The translations under genes were made by a program, and so were the position numbers. A DNA stretch of 64,000 bases. Source: Paguma larvata (taxonomy: Eukaryota; Chordata; Mammalia; Carnivora; Viverridae). The stretch's first letter is position 1; each line of letters begins with the position of its first letter. Below the pieces are notes generated by a model. It did no database searches, was not told the origin of the DNA, and saw only the letters and a list, made by a program, of their open reading frames with translations. The stretch lies in the NCBI GenBank assembly GCA_030068075.1, contig CM057836.1, forward strand, positions 65,447,788 through 65,511,787, written 5' to 3'. This document shows, piece after piece, positions 1-12,122 of the stretch.

Positions 1-79
1 TACTTGTTATTTGGTCCTTTACAGAAAAAAAAATAATTGCTGAACCCTTTCCCTTGATGATGGGGATATACAATTGAAT

Positions 80-205
80 CCATCAAAATATAGGCTCAGT
101 CCTCATGGAGCTTAGATTCTGGAAGGAGGTAGAGAAAAAGAAACACACAAATATCCAATGACACTTAGTGCCATGAGAAAATAAGGCTGGTGTGACAGAG
201 AGTGA
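80..205 (-). repeat. L2 3'-region fragment
   Basis: CCTCATGGAGCTTAGATTCTGGAAGG is a typical reverse-orientation L2 landmark. Confidence 0.5.
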
Positions 206-1889
206 CAGCAGGCCTACTTAGATGAGGTGCCTCATGAACCTCACAGTGACAACTGGTGAGAGCCTCTGAAGAGTTATTAGCAACCACCACTCTCCCATCA
301 AAAGGGCAGACAGGCTAAGAATTTGCACCCTTTCCCTCCATTCCCACTCCCAGAAGAGGCAGGAACTCATCTGCACAATTATCTCTTTCCTTTCACTTTT
401 CATCTCCTAAAGCATCTAGAGATGAGCAACTCAATGGACATCAGTCAACATAACACGTAAGCCTTGTAAAGTGCGAGGTCCATTAGCTACCAAGTGTAGA
501 CTGAGGAGCTAAGGGGTGAATGCAGCTCAGTTCCTCCCTCCCTCACCCCCTCATCCTCACCGTTCCTAGTCCAGGCGTGGAAGTGAATGTTGTCTCCACA
601 CCCATTCACTGACAATGGGTTGTGTACACTGTTGTGTGCTGAGCATTTGAGGAGAAAAAATTTAACCCAGGCCATCGCTTCAGTTGCTACAGATGTAGTC
701 ACAAATAAAAGCACACGACCACACTCAACAACTTCAATGTGAAAAGCTTTACTTAAAATATGAAAACTTTTGTGTTATCCCTTAACAAATATATTTATTT
801 TTTTAATGAGTATGGTTGGAGGAAATAGGACTTTTTAAAACCAATATTCCTATTAATATGAAGAACTCAGCACCTTTTTTTTTTAAGAAAAACAAGCTTC
901 TCAAAAGAGAAGAAATGTAATTAGAAATGTATTAAAACTTAAAAAGCTGTTTTTAACTTGTTTCCTAAGAGACCAAAAATAGAATTGACAAGTATAACTT
1001 CCAAAGAAGCTTAGCTCTACTTACTCTATTATTAAATTTTCCAGTTCAGATTTTTAGAATCATTAACTTAAGGGGTGAGAAAATATCTTACATGAAATAA
1101 AATTAAGTCCCCCAGTTAATTTTGTTTATAATCCTTCTACTCCTGAAAACTGACCTTCGTGAACAAAGAAACTGCCATCACTGCTCTCCAGCAGGGTGAT
1201 AACATATTTAGCAACCCATAACACATTACAATTCTTACATAACCACAAGTGGCACCAACACAGTCTGCTAAATTTATGCAAAAAAATAAAAAAAATTCCT
1301 GGCAGCCAAAGTTACTCATTTTTTGTAAATTCAGTCATCAGAAATGAAAACTTTCAGAAAATAGGTAATAATTAACTCATCCTTCTACAATATTTCCTAT
1401 GCTACTTGCTATCTTCAGTGTGGGGAAGAAACTGGTAACCGAAAAACTCAACTCCTGTATTTATTTTTCTAGTTCTTTTAAGTAGTTTTGTGACACTGCA
1501 ACGGTCCATATTTGAGGCTGGGAACACGAGATCAGCCCATAAGCCTCTTAAGTCAGCATGCTCAGCCTCATATACCCAGCTCCACCCTCCTCACTAACAA
1601 GCTGTAGGAAGATGAGCAGTAAAAGGTTAACCATGAGGACCCTCCTCTCGACCTTGACTACATATCTACGTTCCATTCCAAGAGTTCAGGGGCTTCTGAT
1701 AAAGTCAAGAGACAAAGAAGAGAAAATAGACATCTTCTCCTTCCTTTAGCTTATCCAAATCCTAACCTTTCTCGCTCAAATCCCTCCTCATAATCCCTGT
1801 CCTCAAAACTTTTCAAAATCTAGCTGAGACATGTGAACATGCTTCCACCATCATAGAGATTAGGTCTGTTCTGTAATAAAAAGTGCTTT

Positions 1890-2120
1890 GGGGACACCTG
1901 GGTTGCTCAATTGGTTCAGTGTCTGACTCTTGATTTCAGCTCAGATCATGATCTCAGTTTGTGAGTTGGAGCCCTGCACAGGGCTCTGCACTATCAGTGC
2001 AGAGCCTGCTTGGGAATCTCTCTCTCTTCCTCTCTCTCTCTGCCTCTCCCCTAGTCGATCCCATGCTCACTTGCTCTCTCTCTCTCTCTCAAAAATAAAC
2101 ACTAAAAAAAATTTTTTTAA
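1890..2120 (+). mobile_element. SINE (felid tRNA-derived)
   Basis: Head GGGACACCTGGGTTGCTC, A/B-box-derived region, CT-rich body and CAAAAATAAACACTAAAA tail. It directly abuts another SINE in the same orientation. Confidence 0.9.
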
Positions 2121-2341
2121 GGGGCACCTGGGTGGCTTAATCAGTTAAGCATCCAACTTCAGCTCAGGTCATGATCTTACAGCTCATGAGTTCAAGCCCT
2201 GTGTAGGGCTCAGTGCTGACAGCTCAGAGCCTGGAGCCTGTTTCAGATTCTGTCTTTCTTTCTCTGCCCCTTCCCCACTCACTCACACACTGGAGCACAC
2301 TCTCTCTCAAAAATAAACATTAAAATAAATTAAAATAAAAT
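2121..2341 (+). mobile_element. SINE (felid tRNA-derived), tandem with the preceding copy
   Basis: Starts GGGGCACCTGGGTGGC immediately at the end of the previous SINE's tail and ends in an A/T-rich tail. This pattern suggests insertion into the earlier copy's A-rich tail. Confidence 0.9.
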
Positions 2342-3311
2342 AGAAGTGGATTCTGGGGCAAAAGTTTCTCAAGTGTCTATAAACGACAATCAAAAATCAT
2401 TAAGTATCACTAAATTATGAAAAGGAGACAAAAACTAAAGCCAGACTCCTCCCTGAGGGCTTCAGAGGAGAATGAAGAGCAGCTGCAATCCCTCCCAGGC
2501 TTTAAAAGGAGAGGGGGAGGCAAATCACAGGCACCTGCAAGGCAGCCCCTTCTCCCCCCCCACACACACAAGTGCTCCTAAGCATACTCTTGGGGAATAT
2601 ACTACTTGCCTAGGAGGGAACATAGAGATCTTGGAGTATACAAACTGCTCATTCATTTAACCCGAAGTCAGATGCAGCCACCCTGGGGGAATGAGGGAAG
2701 GGAAAGGGGTGGAAGTAGTAGGAGAGTTACCTCTTCATGGATAATAGAAAGTCACCAGATTCATCTATTGTCATAGAACGTCAATAGAGAATGTCTAAAA
2801 CGGATTTAAGACAAACCGTTTTTATTATTTAGAAATTCAAAAGAACTCCAAAGGAAATCATTAGAACGATTGCCGAGGAGTATAACGGGATGGTTTGGAG
2901 AGGGCAGGATGCTGTTTGATATTTTCAGCACTATTTGACTTTCAAAACAAGAGCAGCTATTATTTTATTAAAAAACAAAATTAACTTCTAAAAAACACGA
3001 GGCAGTAGTTTTCTTTAGGGGAAAAAAAACTATTACTTTTTGGAGGCTTTTCCTGTGACCTGTTTGTCAAAAATGCCTAGAGTAGCATGGATAGAGCTGG
3101 TAGATCACAGCTAGTCCCAAGTCAACTCCCCAGAGGCTGAAAACTGTTTATTAATTTTTCTCATCTAAGGGCCACATAAAAATATATTTATGTGTATTTA
3201 GTTCAGTGATGCTCATAGATTAGAAATGGAAGTGGGCGACTGGGGGAAAAGGGAAAGTCTCTCACGGCCATGCCCCCAAATTTACAGAAACTATAAAAGC
3301 CAGGCATACCT

Positions 3312-3504
3312 GGGACACCTGAGTGGCTAAGTTGCTTAAGGATCTGACTCTTGACCTTGGATCAGATCAGTCATGATCACATAATTTGTGAGTTCAAGCC
3401 CTGCATCCGTGCTGACAGCATGGTGCCTGCTTGCAATTCTCCCTCTTCCCTTCCTGCCCCTCCCCAGTCATGCCCCCCACCAAAACTAAACATTAAAAAA
3501 AAAA
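3312..3504 (+). mobile_element. SINE, diverged
   Basis: Head GGGACACCTGAGTGGCT, then GTCATGATCAC, GCTGACAGCATG, CT-rich body, ACTAAACATTAAAA tail. Confidence 0.85.
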
Positions 3505-4560
3505 GCCAGGAAGACCCAACAAAGTCAAGAAGAAGACCATAGAAGAACTAAAGAACTCAAGAACACAGTGACAATTTGGCGTTGGCACAAATGATACGAC
3601 ACAGATTAACTGTCCCGGGAAGAGTCATCGCTGAAATTATAGACTACAGTCATTCAGGAAAGGCTAACATCGGCAAAATAACTCACAAAGGGGGGAGATG
3701 GTGATAATGGATAAATGTAACACACTTTAGTACTTTAGAAACAAGAGCATCTAAAATGGTTTACATTAAAAAAAAATTCTGCAACATCTTTAGGCAGCAA
3801 AATCAAGCTTTACAAATCCCAACAGCTTTAACGGGATGGAGACTAGTACCAAAAAAATCTTTGACTCATCTTACCCGTGCTCCATCTTGGTTACCCATTT
3901 TATATGCCATTTAATTGAACGTGTACAATACAAATTCTGCCTTTGTCATCCTTAGCTATCCAGAAAATTGCAATACTTAAGATTTTATTTCTAATAGTCA
4001 TAGCCAGACTGCAACTAATGTATTATCTATAATAATCATCATCTCTGGTACTAGTGTCTTCTCATTCATGTTACATTTTCCCAAGAGAAGTTTAATATTC
4101 ATTTTCACAGTTCTTCTTCATTAAATGGAGTTTCTTACTTTAATTCAATGATTACCATATATGTTTTTAAATAACCGCAGATACACAATCAATTCTACAA
4201 CACCTGTCTAAACATTTTCCTAGTAATGTGTGTAAAGTTATGTTAATAACACTTCCCTTGGTAATATCCCATTACTTTTTACAGTCCCTTATTTCACCAT
4301 TCATACTGTTTTCCTTTATTGGACATTCTCATGTAGCAGATTTGACACAGTGGTTTTGTCTGGGGCATGTTTGGATGGAGCCAAGAGTAAAGGGGACAGT
4401 TTTGAGAGGTCTCCACCAAAATATAAAAACACTTTATTATAAATTACAGTAATACTAGGTGCAGAAATAGGAAGGCACGTGGCTCTGGAATGGCACAGAG
4501 ACCAAGAAAAGGAGGGTTTCTGTTTTATATATAAGATGTTAATTTTTACCATTGGCTTCT

Positions 4561-4763
4561 TTTTTTTAATGTTTATTTAGTTTTGAGAGAGAGACAGAGA
4601 GAGCGCAAGCAGAAAGGGGTAGATAGACAGGGAGACACAGAATCCAAAGCAGGCTCCAGACTCTGAGCTGTCAGCACAGAGCCAGATGCAGGGCTCGAAC
4701 CCACAAACTGCGAGACCATGACCTGTAAAATCAGACACTTAACCATCGCTGCCCAGGCGCCCC
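4561..4763 (-). mobile_element. SINE, antisense
   Basis: TTTTAATGTTTATTTAG start, GA-rich body, GGGCTCGAACC and terminal CCCAGGCGCCCC. Flanked by ATTGGCTT at 4551-4558 and 4767-4774. Confidence 0.92.
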
Positions 4764-4822
4764 AAAATTGGCTTGTTATTTAGAACTTACCAAAGTATTC
4801 CAGACTCTAAACAACTGCATTA

Positions 4823-5010
4823 GGGGCACCTGGGTGGCTCAGTTAAGCAGGCAACCTCAGCTCAGGTCATGATCTCATGGTTAATGGGCTCCAGCCCCCC
4901 ATTGGGCTCTGGGCTGACAGCTGCGATCCTGGATCCTGCTTCAGATTCTGTGTCTCCCTCTCTCTGTCCCTCCCCTCTATCTCTAAAATAAATAAACATT
5001 AAAAAAAAAA
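4823..5010 (+). mobile_element. SINE
   Basis: GGGGCACCTGGGTGGCTCAG head, CAGGTCATGATCTC, CT-rich body, AATAAACATTAAAA tail. It lies 60 bp from an oppositely oriented SINE. Confidence 0.92.
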
Positions 5011-5727
5011 TCTGCATCAGTACAGATGGAACAGACAAGTAGCCATTACTCTCTCTTTAAGTATCTCCTACCCAACTCTCTCCTCACTGGCTTCCTTATG
5101 ACAGTGTGACATTCTGTAAATAAAATTACAGACCTCACAATACTCTCAAGGGACTATCATGGCCATATGGAATATATTCTCCTTAATTTCCTGGCTAACT
5201 GACCAGACGGCAAGTTAGTAATTGAGGCTCCACCTACATTAAAAACAATGCTGAAGCACCACTGGACCAATGGATAAGGCTCTAATTCTGCTATATAATT
5301 GTCTAAACTGAAATGCACAACCGCAGACTTGGATGAGAGGTCACACTAGTGTGTGTAGTAGGTATCAGGTCTTCTTCAATAAGTTAGGCCCGCGGGTTCT
5401 GACTCAATACCCTTACAAGGGTTCCAAGGATGTTTGGAGAGATAATCTACAAATGGCATCAATTATCAATAAATCTAAATTTCCTGCCAGAAGATGACTC
5501 CACGAAGGCCCAAGGTGCACTGGCTTTCCCTTGGGGTTAAGACTGGTTCAGAGTATACTCCTCCTACCAAGACTCCAGCCTGAAGCTCCTGTGATCAGAT
5601 CTGTCGCAGTTTTGTGAACCATCTTTTCGTGGATAGGGCATAGTGATACTAGTGATTACTTTCAAGTAATAGTGTAGTTTTCCCTCTGCCTCCAGGCCTG
5701 GAGGAACTCTCTGGTCTCTAAAATGTA

Positions 5728-5792
5728 AGAGAGAGAGAGACAGACAGACAGACAGGCAAAGACAGAAAGGGAGAGAAAGGGAGTGTGTGTGT
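5728..5792 (+). repeat. Purine-rich (GA)/(GACA) simple repeat
   Basis: GA runs followed by four GACA units and further GA-rich sequence ending in GTGTGTGTG. Confidence 0.9.
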
Positions 5793-6129
5793 TATACTAG
5801 ATTACTTCTCAGGTTCCTTCTAGACTTAAATTTTTAAGAGGATTGTTTTGATAGTATGACCTAACACTGGAGTTCCAGCTTTGGAATTTGTGACTAGCAG
5901 TATGCACAACATTCTCATGATTGCAGGAAATAAGGCAGAAGACCCTAAAGGGAGATACAAAACCTACAAGATAAATGTGAGTGTAATAATATAGAAATCT
6001 CAACCATTACAAACGTAATACTACTTAACCCGCCTAGTCTATACAGGGTCTTCCAGATGGTTAGGTGGAAAATAAGGCTATTGTGACACAAGGACCTCAG
6101 AAGCATAGACAGATAGTCCCAAATGCCTT

Positions 6130-7180
6130 CTAGTTGCCATTTATATTGATTTATCTTAACTTTTTAATCCACATCTATTTTCAGTTTAGACTGCTCCTTT
6201 GCCAAATCTCTTCCTCATATTTTCTGCAGTGTATCCTCATGCCTACTGCCAAGGTCACCCACTGCAACCTGACAAGTGTCTCTGCCTCCAGTCTTCGCCA
6301 TTTCAACTCACCCTGCACATTTCCTTAATGATTTTTCCTAACTCCTCACTATGACTGGGTCATTCACCCCACTACCACCAACACTACCAAAGCCTTCTAC
6401 AATAGCTCCTTGATGCACAAAGAATTAAAGCCTAAACTGAGAAGCCTGACAGTTAAATCCTTACCAGTCTAGCTCTAGCTCCCTTTCATAATGTTCCCCA
6501 AAACAACAAGTCTAAACTCTGTGTGGTCTGAACTATTTCCCTGTCGCCCCGTGTACCTTGGCCCATAGCACCTGGTCTTTTGTGGAGCCCCCTCCTTTAC
6601 TTCTCCTCTCAATATCCAAATTCTACCCACCCCCAGACACCAGACTCCATAGTTTAAACCTCCTCAGTCAATTGCTATACTTTGGTCTTCTAAGGTTCTA
6701 CCACACCTCTTTTTTGTTTTGTTTCGGTTTTTTTGTTTTTTTCGTTTGTTTTAATAATTTATCGTCAAACTGGTTTCCATACAACACCCGGTGCTCATCC
6801 CAACAAGTACCCTCCTCTGTGCCAGTCACCCATTCTCTCCCCTCCCACATCACCCTCTCCCCTCAGTTTATTCTTAGTCTTTGAGAGTCTCTTATGTTTT
6901 GTCTTCCTCCCTCTTTGTGGCTTTTTCTCCTTCCCCTCTTCCCCTCCCCCCTGGTTTTCTGTTAAGTCTCTCAAAGCCCACCTATGCGCTACCACACTTC
7001 TTTACCATTTTACAGAAAACTCCCTATATTGGTTATTAACTTTCAAAGGCATATGTTTTATTTCCTCAGGTAGACTGTAATCTCCTCAAGGTCAAGGACT
7101 TTATCTTTTTTCCTCTGATTTCCTAAAGTTCCTAGCGCAAAGCTTCACATGAAAGGTGCTCAATATATACGGAGCAATCT
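6130..7180 (+). repeat. L2 LINE 3' region, split by an L1
   Basis: Typical L2 pyrimidine-rich text, then a 3' end of the form GTAGACTGTAATCTCC...AAGGACTTTATC...AGGTGCTCAATA. The L1 at 6714-6988 interrupts it. Confidence 0.75.
6714..6988 (-). mobile_element. 5'-truncated L1 3' end, antisense
   Basis: A T-rich tract (reverse poly-A), then TTTATCGTCAAACTGG, CCATACAACACCCGGTGCTC and the CCCCTCCC-rich 3' UTR pattern of felid L1s. Flanking CTACCACACCTCTTT (6698-) and CTACCACACTTCTTT (6989-) form a target duplication in an L2. Confidence 0.88.
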
Positions 7181-7584
7181 ATGACTGATTCCAAACATTT
7201 GAGAACCACTTCTCTTTGGCTGAATGTATTTTGTCTGAAAACACTGAATTTCAAAAATGTCTCTCTAGCTTCATCATGCCATGAATGAGCTAGTTTCCCC
7301 AATCAAAAAAAAAAATAATGCAATCCTTAACTGCGCGTATTGTTTAGAAAAGAGGGTCTCAGAGACAGATTCTGGGAAACAATACCCTCTTAAAGCATGA
7401 AACAAGGGTGAGTCACTTTAAACTAGACCAGAGTGCATCATACTCTAGAAATTGCCTCTTCACACTGTGATTGAAAAAGGAAAACCCATCGACTTTAGGC
7501 ATACTAAATCAGAAGTATATCCTGATAAATCATAGATGACTCTGTGGGCATAGCCAATACCCTTGTCATTATCTTCCCTACTCA

Positions 7585-7725
7585 AAATGTAATCCATGGA
7601 CAAGAAAAATGCACATCGGTTGAGAGCTTGTTAGATGTGCAGAGTAACAGGCTTCATCTCAAACTCCTTCAATGAGAATCTGCCTTTTAAGAAAATCCCT
7701 AGGAGGTTTAAAAAGCACTGGAGAA
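7585..7725 (-). repeat. MER5A-like hAT MITE
   Basis: GAGCTTGTTAGATGTGCAGAG...AATGAGAATCTGCCTTTTAAG...AAAGCACTGGAGAACC matches MER5A-type text in reverse. Confidence 0.6.
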
Positions 7726-7804
7726 CCCCTAAATGAGGATAGCTGATTGACATCTACATCCAAAAACTGCTGTGCAAGGAGTATGCGATTTTCATCCTTT
7801 CAAA

Positions 7805-7965
7805 ATATTCTATCCTAGGGGCTCAGCACAGATTGCTGGACCCTCTTCCCCCAGGATTTCTGGTTCAGTAGGTCTGGGGTGGGATCCACGAATAGGCATT
7901 TCTAACAAACTTCCAGGGGATGCCAATGGTGATGCTGTCGGTGCAGGAACCACAACCAGGAGGTT
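7805..7965 (+). repeat. MER5A-like hAT MITE
   Basis: CAGATTGCTGGACCC...TCTGGTTCAGTAGGTCTGGG...GGCATTTCTAACAAAC. It lies opposite in orientation to the copy about 80 bp upstream. Confidence 0.75.
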
Positions 7966-8954
7966 ACGCTGTCCAAATATAACAGGCCACCTATACCGGG
8001 AATTTTGCTTCGAGTTCCCAGTAGAAGGGAGAATAGAGAGTTAGTAAACAGGGAAGAGGAAAAAAAGGGACAGAAAAATATTTCATCTTTGTTACAGGAA
8101 GGTAGTTGTTAACGCTCCTTTGTACACAATCGGGTAAAAATAGCTGAAGAAATTACTATAGCAACAGCTGTGCTCTCCACAAAGTCTTTCTCTACCAGCA
8201 AAAGGAACCCCATCTTATATAAATTCTATTTCAACATTGAGACTTATCAGAAACAAAAACCATGAGAAATATCCCATTCATTAAACGCTAAGCAGTAACA
8301 ATACAGATTTAAGATGAATTTGAAAATGACTCTTTGAGGCCTGAATTTGCATTCTTAGATCAAGCAAGGCAACAAAAATACTTAGGAGTTTTTATCAATA
8401 TGGTGCTAAAACAAGAAGAAAAGGAAAATTGCGAAGTGTTGAGAATACTTACACATTTTTTAATGTCTTTTTAAAAAAAAAATTCAAGTAACTTTTTTTT
8501 TAAACAAAGACTGTCAAAATTATAAATAGAACAATATTCACATAAACCAAAGAGCTCCATCTAGAGTTTGAAAACAGGTTCTCATTACTTACACACACCC
8601 ACAAATGACGAAGCACTATTTACCGGTACCTTATACATACACTACTTTTCATTCGTGTTGAAAAAATATTTTTACCATATCTTTATAAAAAGGTAACTTT
8701 CTCAAGTGTGAAATAATGTTAACTAAAAGGAGAAAGTAACTTTTTATAATCCTGTCTGTAACCTATTTTTCTCTCTACTTATTTATGATTTAAAAACCAT
8801 TCCCTTAAAGCAAGTTATTAAAAAGTGGGGATAGTGTTCATCCCAGCACAGGGAAGACAGTTTAAAAAATTGTCTCTTACCTGAACTTGCTGTATGACCT
8901 TGACCAAGATGACTTCCAGCCCTGAGTTTTCTCATCAATAGGGGTTACACACAA

Positions 8955-9130
8955 TCAGTGGTTCTCAGCCCTGGCTGCACATTGGAATCCTTTGGGACCA
9001 ATAGAGATAAAGTGATGCCTGGTTCTCAGTCCCAGAGGTTTTGGTTTAGTTGCTCTGATGGGTGGCCCAACCTCGTTGACATTAAAAAACAAAAACAAAA
9101 ACAAAACCTGCCCAGGTGATTCTAACATAC
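8955..9130 (+). repeat. MER5A-like hAT MITE
   Basis: CAGTGGTTCTCAGCCCTGGC start, TTTTGGTTTAGTTGC, CCCAGGTGATTCTAAC. An A-rich AAAAACAAAAAC insertion lies inside. Confidence 0.75.
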
Positions 9131-9189
9131 AGCGTGGCTACATCAGACCAGATGGTCGAGTTCTTGCCATCAAGTATCTACTGCACTAG

Positions 9190-9355
9190 CAATTGGTTCT
9201 CAAGCTTCAGGTGCTTGAGTCACCTGAAGGGCTTGTTAAAACCCAGATTGCTGAACCCACCCGAGGGAATCTGATTCAGTAGGGGCCCAGGAATTTCCAT
9301 TTCTAACAGGCTGCCACATAATGCTGATACTACAGGTCCAGGGTCATGTTCTAGA
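9190..9355 (+). repeat. MER5A-like hAT MITE
   Basis: TTGGTTCTCAAGC...AGGGCTTGTTAAAACCCAG...CTGATTCAGTAGGGGC...CATTTCTAACAGGC. Confidence 0.85.
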
Positions 9356-9399
9356 TGATGACTTCAAAATGACATTCCCCAAATTCCCCAAATTATTCT

Positions 9400-9990
9400 T
9401 ACTCTACCCTAACGAACTACAGCATATTGTTAATTAGCCTCCCTGACTCCACCTCACTCTTCCACCAGTTCCTACACCACACTACGAACACACTTAATAT
9501 CCTAATCCACAAATCCTACTGTCACCCCCTCACCGAGACTCTTCAGTGACTCCCCAGTGCTAAATACAGGGAAAGGACAAATTAACCTGACACTCAAGGC
9601 CTCTCATAGTTTGACCCTGAACTACCTTTCTTTCTTTTTTCTTTTTTTAATTTATTGAGAGAGGGAGAGATTGCTCTTGAGCAAGGAAGGGGCAGGGGGA
9701 ATCCCAAGCAGGCTCCACATCATCAATGCAGAGACTGACGTAGGGCGTTAACTCATGAACCACAAGATCACGACCTGAGCTGAAACCAAGAGTCGAACAC
9801 TTAACCGACTGAGCCACCCAGGCATCCCTCTACCTTTCTAGCCTCATTTTCCAATAGTCCCTGTCTTCTGCTTAGGCTCCATTAACTTGTCCCCAAACAC
9901 ACAGGAAGCTCTTTCAGTTCAGTACTTTGTACTGAATACTCTTTTCTCCTGGAATATCCTTATTCGACCATCTTTTCCTGACATACGTGT
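9400..9990 (+). repeat. L2 LINE fragment, split by a SINE
   Basis: CCTCCCTGACTCCACC, CAGTGACTCCCCAGTGCT, CTCAAGGCCTCTCATAG...CTTTTCTCCTGGAATATCC is L2 3'-region text. A SINE with a clean duplication interrupts it. Confidence 0.65.
9632..9829 (-). mobile_element. SINE inserted in an L2
   Basis: Antisense copy ending GAGCCACCCAGGCATCCC. A perfect 10-bp target-site duplication CTACCTTTCT flanks it (9622-9631 and 9830-9839), splitting an L2 fragment. Confidence 0.93.
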
Positions 9991-10095
9991 CACCCAACCT
10001 GCATTCTGTGTGCCAGGTCCTGTGCTAGGCATTGGGAATTCAAGGAAGAACAGGACAGACAACCCCTTCTCATACGGAGTCTTGAGGGGTGTAAT
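9991..10095 (-). repeat. L2 3'-end fragment
   Basis: TGTGCCAGGTCCTGTGCTAGGCATTGGG...AGGACAGACAACCCC is the reverse of the L2 terminal region. Confidence 0.6.
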
Positions 10096-10169
10096 TAGGA
10101 CAACACGTCCTAATTATCCCTCCTCCTTCATTGTATTGTATGTATTTTTTACTTTCTATGTATCATGTT

Positions 10170-10620
10170 TTGTCATCTTAAAACACCTAGCTGGGGGTGG
10201 GAGGGAGACTTCCGATCCTGGAGATTAGCCAGTTCTCAGAGACTGCAGCGGGGGTCAGCTTTGAGTGCACCTTTAATAGCAGATTAACCAATGCAGAGCC
10301 CCACACCTTCTTATCCTACCTAGGCACCCCAGGAGGCACTATTCCTTTCCCTGAACATCCCAGGGCCAGCTACCAGGCAACTAAAAGCCAAAGCCTTCTG
10401 GAATTATTCAAACTGCCAATCCTAAATTGTTCACCATGCCCTGTCTTGCTTTTCCCTCAGAAACCTAATAACAGGCTTTGGCCTGTAGGAACGGTTTCCC
10501 CTTGCTCCCTCCTGCTGTTTTCCCCTGTGACCCCGTGTGGCAGGCCATACCTTCTGTCTCTAGGACCTATAAATATAGTAAACCTGTGTCTCCCCTAAGC
10601 TCCTCTGTCTTCTCTTGTGG
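10170..10620 (+). mobile_element. LTR-like block with TATA motif, family unknown
   Basis: Complex GC-moderate sequence with a TATAAATA (10568-10575) about 40 bp before a CT-rich TCTGTCTTCTCTTGTGG stretch, as in LTR U3/R organisation. No partner LTR or internal gag/pol was seen. Family is not recognised and the ends are approximate. Confidence 0.4.
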
Positions 10621-10969
10621 CTGCACCTGACCAAGCTGCTCATAAAAGAACACATAACATTTACCTCCATGCCAGTTGCTGGAAAAGCTGATACAGCTAG
10701 AGATGGCCAACGGCACAAACACGCCAAGTGTACTAAAGGCTTCCGGAAAAGTTTGCGTCCCAGACAAGAAGGAGTAGACCCAGGGGCATCCCTTGCTTCA
10801 CCCTTGAACGTGGGGGACAACAGAAACCAGGGGCGGTCATCTTACAACCATGATGAAAAGAACAAGAGAAGCCTTCAGGCCAGAGCCCTGACACATATAA
10901 CGAGGCACTTGACTACAATAAGCCCACCGCCCTCTAGCCTCCTTTATATCTGCGAAGAACCAACCTGCT

Positions 10970-11340
10970 GATCAGGCTTCCGGTCACATACAACTGAAAG
11001 CGTTCTCTCCGGATGGGGGTGGGGCACACTAAGCAAGTAATTGCTAACAGCTGTAGTCGGTGCGGTGCAGAAGCAGAGTGCGGTGAGAGTGTGTCACAGG
11101 GTGAGTGGGGGATAAACGAGAGGCCGGAAATAAAGACAGGCATCCATGCCAGGCAGGGGGAGCGGCTCCCGTAAGAGTCCTAAGGGAAGAGCATGGTGTG
11201 GCGGAGGGTCTAAAGCCAGCGAGGGGAACGGCGGCAGAAGAGGCGGGAAGAGAGACAAGGCCTGGACTGCTCCGCAAGGCAGGAGGAGGCGCACTTGTGC
11301 GTGGCGCCAACCCCCCCTGCCGCTCTCCCCCCACCCACCC
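10970..11340. other. CpG-richer patch in intron 3
   Basis: Several CG dinucleotides and GC-rich runs (GGCGGAGGG, GCGAGGGGAACGGCGGC, GGCGGGAAG, GTGGCGCC) stand out against the AT-rich intron. Overlapping ORFs of 66-101 codons exist on both strands, which is what GC-rich DNA gives by chance. No protein family was recognised. It could be a decayed LTR/ERV leader, or a small alternative promoter. Confidence 0.4.
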
Positions 11341-11364
11341 CCACTCCATTCCTAGGACCCACCC

Positions 11365-11480
11365 ATCTTCTTCCCCAGTTAAACTAGACTTGTCACAATA
11401 CCTTTAATCATCTTTGTACTCCCAGCACCTAACAGGGGACATGGGAAGACACATACTAAATACCTGCTGAATAAAAATCA
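11365..11480 (+). repeat. L2 3'-end fragment
   Basis: ATCTTTGTACTCCCAGCACCTAAC...ATACTAAATACCTGCTGAATAAA resembles the L2 terminus. Confidence 0.55.
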
Positions 11481-12122
11481 TCATGACAGAATAGTTTAAC
11501 TATTAAAAATTATCCGCCAAAGCATTAATCCAATAAGGGGCCTGATTCATGATTATTTTTGAGGCCCCTTTCTGCAATTAAGTCCCACCACCCATGCAGG
11601 TATGACTTCTTCACACCATTGACTGAGATGCCTGTTCCAATAGAACCTTAATAGGCTTAAAATAGTAGGTGAACTTCAGTAAGTCTCACAGCTCTGTAAT
11701 TTCCTGATTTTGAGGATTTTCTAAAATCACTAGGATATTGACTTTAATATCCCAGCAAAAGAGAAACAGAAGCAGAGGGAAATAGTTCCATTATGAATCA
11801 AAACATTATCTGTATTTTTTAGAGAGTGGGTGGTTCTCTATGGAGAGTCTTTATGGATGACTTTATTTCATTTCCATTTCTTAATTTTTATAATTGTCTT
11901 CATTCACTTAAATTGCCTAAATCTATACAACTGTTTACTTACAAAAGTACATAGAACAAAACGTCCTCATCCATTAGCGTTTAGTTTATTCAGTATTTAT
12001 CTGAAAAATACTTAACGATTTTTATAATTGAAACTGAACCACTAATTTACATTTAAAAGGCACATAATCTTTGTTTGACTCATGTCTAGGAATTAACACT
12101 TCAAAAAATACAGTATGGGGGA

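Noticed and set aside
6558..7080. Overlapping 108- and 115-codon ORFs
   Set aside because: They run across an L2 and an antisense L1 3' end. The Pro/Ser/Leu/Phe composition comes from pyrimidine-rich repeat text.
9887..10598. 113- and 133-codon plus-strand ORFs
   Set aside because: They lie in L2 and LTR-like sequence and show no protein family signature.
11044..11407. Overlapping ORFs of up to 101 codons on both strands
   Set aside because: Mutually overlapping frames in a GC-rich patch, with low-complexity Arg/Gly/Pro content and no recognised family.
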